DNA from: G963923945 sp965199175 | GTDB lineage: Bacteria > Pseudomonadota > Alphaproteobacteria > G963923945 | Assembly (NCBI GenBank): GCA_965199175.1 | Contig: OZ240684.1 | Coordinates: 992,001-1,056,000, forward strand | Length of the DNA: 64,000 nucleotides | Direction: 5' to 3' | Shown here: in pieces, positions 54,385-63,335 of the stretch | Layout: every line of letters begins with the position of its first letter | Numbering within the stretch: the stretch's first letter is position 1 | Program-made: the position numbers and the translations under genes | Notes under the pieces: generated by a model | What the model was told of the DNA's origin: nothing | Database searches by the model: none | Seen by the model: only the letters and a program-made list of their open reading frames with translations

Positions 54385-55566
54385 CTAAAGAGCCTGACGC
54401 CAATATTCACCAGCAGCAGCAAGACCACTGCCGGGAGTGACATTAATGCCGCAGTCACGCATGGCCATTTCCGATCCGGCAATCGCAGAAGCTGCCTGCA
54501 ATTCATTCAGATCACCAAGATGGCCGATCCGGAATACCCGGCCAGCCACATCCATCAGGCCCGCCCCCAAAGACATGTGATATTTTTCAAAAGCCGTTGC
54601 AATGACCGCACGTGCATCCGCATCTTCAGGCACCACAATCGCCGTCACCGTATCAGATTCCCATTTTGGTTCCTGAGCACACAGCTTAAGACCCCAGCCA
54701 TCCTTGACCGCCCGACGCACCCCTTCGGCAATACGGTGGTGGCGCGCAAAGACATTGTCCAAACCTTCCTCAAACAGCATCTTGCAGGAAACTTCCAATG
54801 CGCGCAGCATCGGAATTTGGGGGGTATAGGGAAAATATCCATCCTTATTGGTCTTCATCATATCTTCCCAGGAATAATAGCATCGGGCCATCTTAGCTGA
54901 TTTATGAGCTTCCAGAGCTTTGGGACCAGCACACAGAATACCCATGCCCGCCGGCAACATAAAACCCTTTTGCGACCCGGCAATCGCGACATCAACGCCC
55001 CATTCACTCATCCGGAAATCGAGGCTGGCAATCGAGCTCACTCCATCAACAAACAACAAAGCCGGATGATTATTGGCATCAATGGCTTTGCGCACTGCAG
55101 CAACATCTGAAGTCACGCCGGTTGCGGTCTCATTATGGGTGACACAGACCGCTTTATATTCATGGGAAGTGTCTTTGGAAAGGATATCTGCAACCATCTC
55201 CGGCGGTGTACCAGTCCCCCAGTCACGCTCAATCAGAGTCACATCAAGACCCAAACGCCGCATCATATCAGCCCAGAGATGGCTGAATGTACCAAAACGG
55301 AAAATCAGGACTTTATCACCAGGCGACAAGGTATTCTGAATTCCGGATTCCCAGGCTCCGGTCCCTGATCCGGGATAGATAAAAACCTGGCCATCATCGC
55401 ATTGGAAGACTTTCTTCACCATCCCATAAAGAGGAATGGTGAATTCAGGCAGTTCTGGATTCCGCTGATCTTCTGTCGAAATATGAATAGCATTAAGAAC
55501 CGCCTCAGGAATATGAGTCGGACCCGGAATAAACATATGCATACGGCCTACATGTCTGCGCGGCAT
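54385..55566 (-). CDS. sgaA: Serine-glyoxylate aminotransferase
   Basis: Class V PLP aminotransferase that moves the serine amino group to glyoxylate, giving hydroxypyruvate and glycine. About 393 residues. HMFIPGPTHIPEAVLNAI, GSGTGAWES, VDGVSSIASLDFRMSEWGVD and the PLP-lysine motif AIAGSQKGFMLPAG are typical of SgaA. ATG 55566 follows a strong AAGAGGAGA; an in-frame upstream start at 55602 lacks such a site. First gene of the glycerate-forming operon. Confidence 0.93.
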   Translation of the reverse strand: MPRRHVGRMHMFIPGPTHIPEAVLNAIHISTEDQRNPELPEFTIPLYGMVKKVFQCDDGQVFIYPGSGTGAWESGIQNTLSPGDKVLIFRFGTFSHLWADMMRRLGLDVTLIERDWGTGTPPEMVADILSKDTSHEYKAVCVTHNETATGVTSDVAAVRKAIDANNHPALLFVDGVSSIASLDFRMSEWGVDVAIAGSQKGFMLPAGMGILCAGPKALEAHKSAKMARCYYSWEDMMKTNKDGYFPYTPQIPMLRALEVSCKMLFEEGLDNVFARHHRIAEGVRRAVKDGWGLKLCAQEPKWESDTVTAIVVPEDADARAVIATAFEKYHMSLGAGLMDVAGRVFRIGHLGDLNELQAASAIAGSEMAMRDCGINVTPGSGLAAAGEYWRQAL

Positions 55567-55800
55567 AAAATCTCCTCTTAAAAGTATCTCAGTAGAATGC
55601 ACTCAGTTTAAAGTATGCCCCTAACCTGTGGCTCTGATATCTGCTTTGTTCATCAATGGGCAAAGCAACAGTTAGCAGGCAACCGATGAATAACGCATTG
55701 AGTGACTTACTGGAATGACAAACAAAAATCAATCCAATATCAGGAATTGACCGGGAACCCCCTACCCAGCCCTTTTGACGAATGAAAACAACCGATCCGT

Positions 55801-58503
55801 TTAATTGAGTGTGGCCGCCGGTGATGCCTGGGGTGATAAGAGCAGAATTCTGGCTTCAGGAGCGTCTTGTTGATGGTTAGGGAACATAAGATAGTCTCCA
55901 TCGCGCCACAAACGGACCATATCGTGACTATGAGGTGAAAAGAGATTACCCGACTGCCCCGGCACAGCAATAAACAGAGAATGCCCAAGATCCCCCAGAT
56001 CATAGATTGCTTTCATCCCGGCCCCGTAGAGATGCCGGAATTCGGTCAAGCCACTGGTCAGTGAAAATTGGGCACCAATCGAGGTTCCTCCCTGATTGAT
56101 CGTGTAGTCTCCGCCTCCGGTTTCAATCACCGCATCTTTCAGGAACCTCAAAAACGGAATGTTTTGTGTGAATTTATTGAGGAAAGATGCCTGATGAGCC
56201 ATCCCCCAATGCCAATCAGCCATACGCGCCCCATAAGCATCCCGCAAGGCCTCCAGAGCTTCATTGAGGCTTTCGGTCAAAAGGATTTGGCACAAAGGAA
56301 CTGAACCGGTTTTCCCGGATCCGCTTTCCCGACTCTCAGCCGGTGAATCCAAAGTTTCTTCCCCTTGGCAAAATCCGGTTTTTCCTTGCAAAGCGGTCTT
56401 GATCAGCACCGGTTGTGGACGCGAAAATATCTCAAATAAATCACCCAATGGTTCTTGTAGCAGCTGTTTTTGCAAAAACCGGAGCCATGTTTTAAAGATC
56501 AACGGCGCACCGGCGTGCCGGTCCATACTGCCATCCCAGGCTTTCAGCTCCTGCACAGCAGCACGGGTGGGTTCATCATGCCCCGTGATCGTCAGCATCA
56601 AAGGCAGCAGATCATGGGCCATGGTTGAAACCACATTATTCTGTAAATCAATCATCCCTTCGATTGAAGAACCATCCCCGGCAGCCAGTCGCTGGTGAAT
56701 ATGGCTGGCCCGATAGAGACCACGCCAGCGACCGGTCAGAAAATGCGGATAATCCCCGGTAACAATCTTATGGTTGGCGGTGGCAATCACCCCTTCTGGC
56801 GGATTATAAAGATGCGGCAAATCCTCAAAAGGAATCATAGAGACCCAATCATAGGCACCGCTCCAGCCCGGGACCGGGACTGACCCATCCCCTGATTTGC
56901 GTACCGGAACCCGCCCGGCGGCGTAAAATCCGATATGACCAGCCCGGTCAGCATAGAGAACATTGTGATGCGGGGCATGAAAATCACCCATTGCCTCAAC
57001 GAAACTCTCCCAATCCGTAGCTTTATTCAGGCCATAAATCGCCTGGGCAAGCAGCACATCATCACGCAATGCGGAATCAGCCAAAGCCAGGACATGCCCC
57101 TCCTCTAAAACCGCATTCTCAAGAGATAAATCCGACATAACCGGGCCGTGGCGGCTGGTACGGGCAACAAATGTCACCGGCGATTGGCCTTTGACCTTGA
57201 TTGTCTCAATCCGCTCAATGAAAGCCTGAGAACCATCAGGGGTCAGATAACGTCCCTTATCACCAGGAACCAGGCGTTCGATAAAATAATCCTGCGTATC
57301 AGAATGGGTGGTCGTGTATCCCCAGGCAATATCCTGATTATGCCCGGCAACCACAAACGGCACCCCCGGCATGGTCCCACCGACAACGTGATATCCTGGT
57401 GCCTCCATACGGGACAGATACCAAACCCCGGGCGTCGACAACCACAGATGAGGATCATTAGCCAGAAGCGGGAAGCCACTTTCTGTACGCCACCCGGCCA
57501 CAACCCAGTTATTCGAGGCACTGGGACCATACCGCCGTTCCCCAACCGGCAGATGGTCCCATAACTGTTTCACCAATCGATATGCGGTTTGGTGGATTGC
57601 TTCGGGAGCATTTTCAGGGACCCTCTTTTCAGACCCCCTCTTTTCAGCCACAGTCTCTTCCTCTTCGGCCACAGTCTTTTCAGCAACAGCCGTTCTCTTC
57701 TCACCATGAGAATCCAGGATACCGTGATCAATTCTGCCATGATCAGAGTGACCGGTTTGTGGTTGTGCCGAACCTGTTACCCCCTCCAGTTCATCTTCCG
57801 GATAAGGGCCAAGAATAAGATCAACATCATGCGGCGGCAGGATTTCCAATAGCCGCACTCTGATCAATTCTTCACGGCGGTTATTGGAAAGCCATAATGC
57901 CATCAATCGCGGTAATATGAGAGAGTCGGCGGGTTTCCACGGCTCCGGCTCATACCCTAATAAAACAAATTCGGGTGGCAAAGCACCGGTTCGAGTCTCA
58001 AGAAACGCATTCACCCCTTGCGTATAGGCCTCAAGAGCCGCCAGTGTCTCTGGTGCCATAAAATTCAAACTGGCCTCAGCCAGACGCTGAAAACCCACCA
58101 AACGAGCATGCCGGTCACGCTCCAGAACCTCAGGCCCCAAAATCTCTGCCAACCGCCCGGACCCGGTGCGCCGCATAATATCCATCTGGAACAAACGATC
58201 CTGGGCATGCACAAAACCAAGCCCGAAATGAGCACCGGCTTCACTGCCCGCCCTGATCGTGGGAATACCATAAGAATCACGGATCACAGTGACCGGCTGA
58301 TCAAGAAACGGAACAACCATGACCCCTTCCTGCTTTGGTAAAGAGGTCGATAACCAAGCAACAAAGCCGCCAATACCAACAACCAACACCACCACCGCAG
58401 CCAGCAGAACACGGGTCACAACAGACCATATGTGGCGCCCGGCAGAATCCTCCCCGGATGGTTTTTTCTCAGACTGTTTTTGACCAGGTCTTTTCAGGAA
58501 CAT
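55801..58503 (-). CDS. Penicillin acylase family N-terminal nucleophile hydrolase, membrane-anchored
   Basis: About 900 residues. A cytoplasmic basic start, one membrane segment (VVTRVLLAAVVVLVVGIGGFVAWL), then the alpha part beginning VTVIRDSYGIPTIRA. The beta part begins at Ser330 in the SNNWVVAG motif, the autocatalytic nucleophile. Between them is a low-complexity linker (AVAEKTVAEEEETVAEK and similar) with short duplications, near the expected processing spacer. ATG 58503 (MFLKRPGQKQ) follows AAGAGATCAAG; the upstream frame to 58626 lacks support and overlaps a 17-bp tandem repeat. It hydrolyses an amide bond; the family includes beta-lactam and acyl-homoserine-lactone acylases, and the substrate is open. 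Confidence 0.87.
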   Translation of the reverse strand: MFLKRPGQKQSEKKPSGEDSAGRHIWSVVTRVLLAAVVVLVVGIGGFVAWLSTSLPKQEGVMVVPFLDQPVTVIRDSYGIPTIRAGSEAGAHFGLGFVHAQDRLFQMDIMRRTGSGRLAEILGPEVLERDRHARLVGFQRLAEASLNFMAPETLAALEAYTQGVNAFLETRTGALPPEFVLLGYEPEPWKPADSLILPRLMALWLSNNRREELIRVRLLEILPPHDVDLILGPYPEDELEGVTGSAQPQTGHSDHGRIDHGILDSHGEKRTAVAEKTVAEEEETVAEKRGSEKRVPENAPEAIHQTAYRLVKQLWDHLPVGERRYGPSASNNWVVAGWRTESGFPLLANDPHLWLSTPGVWYLSRMEAPGYHVVGGTMPGVPFVVAGHNQDIAWGYTTTHSDTQDYFIERLVPGDKGRYLTPDGSQAFIERIETIKVKGQSPVTFVARTSRHGPVMSDLSLENAVLEEGHVLALADSALRDDVLLAQAIYGLNKATDWESFVEAMGDFHAPHHNVLYADRAGHIGFYAAGRVPVRKSGDGSVPVPGWSGAYDWVSMIPFEDLPHLYNPPEGVIATANHKIVTGDYPHFLTGRWRGLYRASHIHQRLAAGDGSSIEGMIDLQNNVVSTMAHDLLPLMLTITGHDEPTRAAVQELKAWDGSMDRHAGAPLIFKTWLRFLQKQLLQEPLGDLFEIFSRPQPVLIKTALQGKTGFCQGEETLDSPAESRESGSGKTGSVPLCQILLTESLNEALEALRDAYGARMADWHWGMAHQASFLNKFTQNIPFLRFLKDAVIETGGGDYTINQGGTSIGAQFSLTSGLTEFRHLYGAGMKAIYDLGDLGHSLFIAVPGQSGNLFSPHSHDMVRLWRDGDYLMFPNHQQDAPEARILLLSPQASPAATLN

Positions 58504-58891
58504 CTTGATCTCTTCTCTTGCAAAAAATGCTGTATACGACAGTTGATACAGTGCGGCAGTTGATACAGTGCGGCAAGCCCTTCTCAGCATCGCCGCCGGA
58601 GCATAGGAGCCAGAATTGATTAGCAACCAGACTGTTCAGGCAACAGTGCCCATGTTAGGCAACAGTGCCCATAGAGCATACCATTATTATAGCCAGAATG
58701 CCTTGAGACCAAAAGTACCTGCCTACAGATCATATACCCTTTATCGTTATCCGGTTTTATTGTCTGGCCTCAGGACCCTGCCAAAAAATCCCGCTAAAAG
58801 AAATACCTCACCAAAAGAACCAGACGAAAAACCCATGATACAATTTTGATTTTTTGATCATTGCTTCACGTGGTGCCGGCACCCGCCCGGT

Positions 58892-59172
58892 TATGAGGTT
58901 CAAGGTATCAAGCTGAGGTTCTAAAACCCGGCCAAGCGGGATTTTCTGTATTTTCTGTTCCGGCACATCCTGAAGAGGTGAATAAAACCTTGACGTTAAA
59001 GGGGTATAAATATATACTATTTGTAATTTTCTGGCCTGGCATCTTCATTGACGACGGATATTCATCAACTCTGTCAAAGTCATAAATCCTCGAAGATCAC
59101 AATTCTGCCCCGGAAAAATCCGCAAAGGACCCTTATCTTTCCCAAACACCCGAACAAATGAGGGATGAAAGA
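58892..59172 (+). repeat. Duplicated leader region, copy 1 (copy 2 at 63024-63335)
   Basis: The two copies run from GGTTATGAGG to the start codon with few differences. Copy 2 carries an extra segment of about 25 bp containing TGATCACTCTCCGGGAAGA near 63238-63260 and differs in the promoter spacer. The leader is conserved together with the gene behind it. Confidence 0.88.
58990..59018 (+). promoter_or_regulatory. Sigma-70-type promoter of modular gene 1
   Basis: TTGACG (58990-58995) and TATACT (59013-59018) with a 17-bp spacer, the optimal geometry. Transcription would start near 59025, leaving a leader of about 150 nt before the gene. Confidence 0.7.
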
Positions 59173-61356
59173 GTGATTACCTCAGATGGCCGATATACCC
59201 ACCAACGCCGTGCCGGGTCGTTCTGTTCCGGGCTGGTTCTATACTGCCTGGCTGTGTTCTGGCTGATCCCCCCGGCAGGGGCGGATAGCCCGGCGATAAA
59301 TGATACCGATGCGATTGATATCTGTCGCTATAACTCGGAGAGCCTTGAGGATTTAAGAGACCTGGTCAAAGCCAGAGCATTGGGAAAAACAGTTCCTGAA
59401 CTGGCCCGCATTTTCAGTGATGATTCCGATCAGGTCCTGGCCGTATGGGAAGACCCCAAAAAAATCAACGAATTAACCCATGATCTGACCGGGGTCCCCA
59501 TTGGGAACATCCATATTTATCGTATTTCGTGTCCGCAAGGATTTGGCAATCAAAACGCCTGGATTTTCTGGTTTTTGGAAAATCATGTCGGTGTCATTCA
59601 GATTATTGATATCCAGCTTTATTACGATGATGATCAGAATTTTGCCATGCGCAATGAAAGCATCAACGCCAACCGCTATCTCTCTGAGGATGGGGTTGTA
59701 AAAGCAGTCACCAGCATGGTGGAAGCTCGCTCGTATAGCCGCGAACAAATACGCGAAGAAATGATTGCCGGTGGCTTCTTGTATAATCGGTCCTGCATCA
59801 CCGCCGAAATGGTGACCGATAGCTTTGTGACCCTGCCTCCACCACCCGACACGTTCTTTGCTCTTATGGGCTTTTATTATGCTGCAGAACATTATCCCCA
59901 TGCCGCGATTTCTTTTTCCAGACCTTCCGAAGAATTTCTGAATGCCAAACCCTTTTTTGGTGAGGACCGAAGCGAGTGCGGCTATGACCGAGAGAAACAT
60001 GCCCAACAATCAAGGGATTTTATGCTGAAAAACTATCCGGACACTTTATGGGCCAAAAGAATCATGGAAAACGAGACGCAAGGGCAGCTCAACGACAAGA
60101 TCGAAAGCAATATCTCCTTTCTTAAATCCTTCTCCCCTACAGGAACCCCGGTCAATTCCGAACTGCTGATTGATATCTGTACGTATCATTTGGAAAGTTT
60201 TGATGACCTTGATGCCTTGGTTCAGGCCAGGGGGATTGGGGCAACACTGCCTGAACTGGCCCGTGTTCTCAGTGAAGATACGGCCGATATCCTCGCCTAC
60301 TGGGAAGAAACCAATAAACCCCTTAGTGATCAACTTCGGGAATTGAGTGGGGTGACAACCGGACGACTTTACGAAATTGGTCAGGGATGCCGGCAAGAAT
60401 TCGGTCTTTATGATGTTTGGTGGTTCCGGATCATTAAAAACCAAGACGGTCTAGTGGCATGGATTGAGACCACTCTTCGCTATGAAGATCAAACCCTCAT
60501 GATGCCTGATGATCCGGGGGAACCAGCCGCCCGTAATCCATCCGCCGAAACCGAAAATGGTTCGGTCTATGACATCTCAAAAGACAGCATAACCGGTGAT
60601 CCGATTGATCTGTGTCGCTATGGGTCTCAGAGCTTTGATGATCTGGCGGCTCTGGTCAAAGCCAGGGGGACAGGAACAACACTCCCTCAATTAGCCCACA
60701 TCCTCAGTGATCATCCGGCCGATACTCTGGCCTACTGGCAGCTATATTACCAGTCAGTTGATCAGAATATCCAAAAAGTGACCGGGATTACCACCGGACG
60801 GCTCTATCGGTTTGTCCAACACTGCCCGCAGGCATTTGATAATCAGAATATCTGGTCTTTCCATATCTTAGAAAATGAGGATGGTCGGGTGAAACAGATT
60901 GATCCGTATCTTTTCTATGATCGTGATCAGAACTTTGCCATGCGCAATGAGGCCATCAATGCGGCCCGCTATGCCACCCCTAAGGGGGTTGTTCAGGCTG
61001 TCACCAGCCTGGCTGAGGCCCGTTCCTACAGCCGGGAGGACATGCGTGCGGTGATGATGGCCGGTGGCTTTTGGTTGAGCAGATCCTGCACAACCACCCA
61101 GATGCTGCGTGATAATTTTGTAGCTCCGCTTGCAGCTCCTGAAAGCCTGATTGGTCTGCATGTTTACCCACTGACTTCCCGGATTCAGTATCCGCATGCA
61201 GCGGTGATATTTTCCCCATCCTCAGGGGAGTTGATGAAGGTCCAACAATTTTCCAGATCCGATAGCCCGGAATGCCGCTTTTATGAAAGCAGTATGCGAC
61301 AAAAAAACAGCAAATTTCCGCGGGAAAATCACCTGGACAGCTGGCAGACAAACTAA
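59173..61356 (+). CDS. Secreted protein of repeated modules (A-B-A-A-B), unrecognised family
   Basis: 727 residues. Signal peptide near residues 15-38 (GLVLYCLAVFWLIPPAGADS). Module A of about 110 residues starts at residues 48 (IDICRYNSESLEDLRDLVKA), 333 (IDICTYHLESFDDLDALVQA) and 478 (IDLCRYGSQSFDDLAALVKA). Each has a cysteine at the IDxC motif and a second cysteine before Q(A/E/G)F. Module B follows the first and third A (from about 158 and 588): AMRNE(S/A)IN...RY, V.AVTS.VEARSYSRE, AGGF, RSC. The start is set by comparison with copy 2: GTG 59173 there corresponds to ATG, with AGGGATGAAAGA as ribosome-binding site; the ATG at 59158 is not conserved. I know no family with this arrangement. 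Likely periplasmic or secreted, with disulfides. Confidence 0.82.
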   Translation: MITSDGRYTHQRRAGSFCSGLVLYCLAVFWLIPPAGADSPAINDTDAIDICRYNSESLEDLRDLVKARALGKTVPELARIFSDDSDQVLAVWEDPKKINELTHDLTGVPIGNIHIYRISCPQGFGNQNAWIFWFLENHVGVIQIIDIQLYYDDDQNFAMRNESINANRYLSEDGVVKAVTSMVEARSYSREQIREEMIAGGFLYNRSCITAEMVTDSFVTLPPPPDTFFALMGFYYAAEHYPHAAISFSRPSEEFLNAKPFFGEDRSECGYDREKHAQQSRDFMLKNYPDTLWAKRIMENETQGQLNDKIESNISFLKSFSPTGTPVNSELLIDICTYHLESFDDLDALVQARGIGATLPELARVLSEDTADILAYWEETNKPLSDQLRELSGVTTGRLYEIGQGCRQEFGLYDVWWFRIIKNQDGLVAWIETTLRYEDQTLMMPDDPGEPAARNPSAETENGSVYDISKDSITGDPIDLCRYGSQSFDDLAALVKARGTGTTLPQLAHILSDHPADTLAYWQLYYQSVDQNIQKVTGITTGRLYRFVQHCPQAFDNQNIWSFHILENEDGRVKQIDPYLFYDRDQNFAMRNEAINAARYATPKGVVQAVTSLAEARSYSREDMRAVMMAGGFWLSRSCTTTQMLRDNFVAPLAAPESLIGLHVYPLTSRIQYPHAAVIFSPSSGELMKVQQFSRSDSPECRFYESSMRQKNSKFPRENHLDSWQTN

Positions 61357-61512
61357 CCGTTGCGTTGTCCTCAGACAAGTACTGATCATAAAAAAACTAT
61401 GATCTCAAGATGCACCAACACCATAGGGAGGGAATCAATCAACAGAACAACAAAATATCAATAACAGCCCAACCATCACCCGAAAACCAGAATTACAAAG
61501 AAAGGAAATATC

Positions 61513-62664
61513 ATGGCCGAAATACGAATCGAGGGAAAAAAAGTCTGGGGAAATACTGTGTTTGGAGGCAATCCATACAATGCCGGGCATCTATATCTGG
61601 TTTATGTCGATGACGGTGGCAAGGAAACTGTGATCAGAGGGGGACTAGTTAATGGAAACCTCAGTGTCAATGCTGGCGGCTTGCTCGAAAAATCAAACGA
61701 TGCACGGAAAGAAAGGGACAAAGATGGGAACATCACAAAATCAGAAACCCCTGAGGAACGGGGCAGTATCGTTCTCAAATTGGGTGGTCGAGACCCAGCC
61801 GAAGTTTGGCAAGAACTGGTCGCTTATGCCAAAAAAATTGGTGATGCGAAAATTGGTTACGATATACATGGCCCCAATAGCAATACTCTGATTGCCGCCG
61901 TGCTCAGACATGTCGGGATTGATGTCGAAAACGTTTTACCTAAAGTAAAAGGGGTCACTGGATTGGATTTCAAAACACAAAAGGTTGACCTGAATGAGAC
62001 AGCCTTTCCCGGACACAAGATCCATCATATACAAATTCCTCCCTATCCCGGTTCCAATCGAGAAAGCATTGACGAACTGATGAAAAAAGCCGAGTTATCG
62101 CCCCCCCAGGGCCAGGACAACCAGCAAAACCCGGAGACCGGTAGAGATCAACAGTTCCCAAAAAGAAAACAGCCCAGTCTGTCAGACAAAGAATCCTTCC
62201 TTGATCTGAGACCCCGCTTACCGGCTGAACCGATATCGGCAGAACAGCAGAAGACAAGAATCACCAGGCCAGAACCACATCCCGACAAGACACTCGACAA
62301 TCCTGAGAACATCTTTCTTGCTGAACAGGAGAGCCGGGCCCGGCTGCAGCAAGCATTGGCACAGATCCAAGATCCCACCAATGATCTCAACATGATTAGG
62401 CAAAACGAAACCGGACAAAACAAGCCGCTCAGTCAACCGGAACAAAAACCAGTATCTGATCCTCAGCGTGCTGAATTCTTCAGACGACAAAGGGAGATAC
62501 AGCAAAAACGCAAACACATGCTCGACCCCAACCAGCCATCTCTGCTCAATCTGGCACCTCCGGGTTCTGAACTGGCCCGGATTCTTGAGGAGAGAAAACA
62601 GAAACTGGCAAAGGAAAAACGGAAATCGCTGCGCGCCAACACCAACAATACTGCTGTTGCCTGA
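61513..62664 (+). CDS. Unrecognised soluble protein with globular N-terminus and disordered C-terminus
   Basis: 383 residues, no signal peptide or membrane segment. Residues 1-175 look globular: NAGHLYLVYVDDGGKETVIRGG, then VWQELVAYAKKI and IGYDIHGPNSNTLIAAVLRHVGID. The order His, then a small nucleophile-like residue before a helix, recalls permuted papain-like hydrolases, but a serine stands where they have cysteine, so this is only a hypothesis. Residues 185-383 are rich in Gln, Pro, Lys and Arg and look disordered, ending in a basic helix. AAAGGAAATATC before the ATG is a good ribosome-binding site. It lies between two copies of the modular gene. Confidence 0.75.
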   Translation: MAEIRIEGKKVWGNTVFGGNPYNAGHLYLVYVDDGGKETVIRGGLVNGNLSVNAGGLLEKSNDARKERDKDGNITKSETPEERGSIVLKLGGRDPAEVWQELVAYAKKIGDAKIGYDIHGPNSNTLIAAVLRHVGIDVENVLPKVKGVTGLDFKTQKVDLNETAFPGHKIHHIQIPPYPGSNRESIDELMKKAELSPPQGQDNQQNPETGRDQQFPKRKQPSLSDKESFLDLRPRLPAEPISAEQQKTRITRPEPHPDKTLDNPENIFLAEQESRARLQQALAQIQDPTNDLNMIRQNETGQNKPLSQPEQKPVSDPQRAEFFRRQREIQQKRKHMLDPNQPSLLNLAPPGSELARILEERKQKLAKEKRKSLRANTNNTAVA

Positions 62665-62987
62665 ACCGGCCTCTTGCTGAGAACATACGATGCCGGTCGC
62701 TCGCACCGGCATCGTATGGATCTGGCAATCCCCGGGAAATATGCAAAGCCAGGCCAGGCCACCGGCATCATATGGATATGGCAACGCCGGGAAAGACAAC
62801 TCTCTGCCAACAACCAGCCCCTTTTTTCTGTCAATTCCTTGCTCTGGTTCTGGTGGCCGTACCGGTACAGGGACTGACCAACCCTGGCCCGTCACAGGCA
62901 TCATGGGCTGGATGTTTTTATTCTTTTATTTTCTTAGTTCTCTTAGTTTTCTCTGGCTTCAACGTCACAAACCCTCAACATCCGGGT

Positions 62988-63036
62988 TGGTTGCGGGGGC
63001 AGGATTTGAACCAGCACCCTCCTGGTTATGAGGCTC
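62988..63036 (-). pseudogene. Relic of a CAT-anticodon tRNA (initiator-Met-like 3' half)
   Basis: On minus the sequence ends GGTTCAAATCCTGCCCCCGCAACCA's equivalent: 62988-63012 match the T-loop, acceptor 3' strand and CCA of initiator tRNA-Met as I recall it. CTCATAACC, the anticodon loop, sits 11 nt further at the right distance. The T-stem has a mismatch, and the 5' acceptor strand (CGGGTTTTAG side) does not pair, so it is not a functional tRNA. Confidence 0.5.
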
Positions 63037-63124
63037 AAGGTATCAAGCTGAGGTTCTAAAACCCGGCCAAGCGGAATTTTCTGTATTTTCTGTTTCGGCA
63101 CATCCTGAAGAGGTGAATAAAACC

Positions 63125-63155
63125 TTGACGTTGCGGAGGGATACAAACATATACT
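63125..63155 (+). promoter_or_regulatory. Promoter of modular gene 2, with a 19-bp spacer
   Basis: TTGACG (63125-63130) and TATACT (63150-63155) are conserved from copy 1, but the spacer is 19 bp instead of 17, with an altered sequence. This should weaken the promoter unless an activator compensates. Confidence 0.6.
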
Positions 63156-63335
63156 ATTTGTAATTTTCTGGCCTGGCATCTTCATTGACGACGGATATTC
63201 ATCAACTCTGTCAAAGTCATAAAATCCTCGAAGATTACAATGATCACTCTCCGGGAAGATCACAATTCTGCCCCGGAAAAATCCGCAAAGGACCCTTATC
63301 TTCCCCAAACACCCGAACAAATAAGGGATGAAAGA

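Larger units (their letters stand above)
58504..59172. other. Intergenic region with tandem duplications and the leader of the modular gene
   Basis: About 670 bp between divergent genes, with no supportable gene. AGTTGATACAGTGCGGC is perfectly duplicated (58541-58557 and 58558-58574), and AGGCAACAGTGCCCAT occurs at 58638-58653 and 58657-58672. From about 58892 to 59172 the DNA closely matches 63024-63335 upstream of the second modular gene, and contains a strong promoter. Confidence 0.75.
62665..63335. other. Intergenic region with short repeats, a tRNA relic and the second leader copy
   Basis: About 670 bp without a credible gene. CACCGGCATCGTATGGATCT and a near copy (CACCGGCATCATATGGATAT) occur at about 62695-62715 and 62760-62778, with more related elements in both orientations around 62690-62790. 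A tRNA-like relic lies at 62988-63036. The rest is the duplicated leader of the modular gene. Confidence 0.6.

Noticed and set aside
62690..63031. Protein-coding frame reading GAGFEPAPS on plus
   Set aside because: This string is the usual artefact of translating the complement of a tRNA T-arm; it marks the tRNA relic, not a gene.
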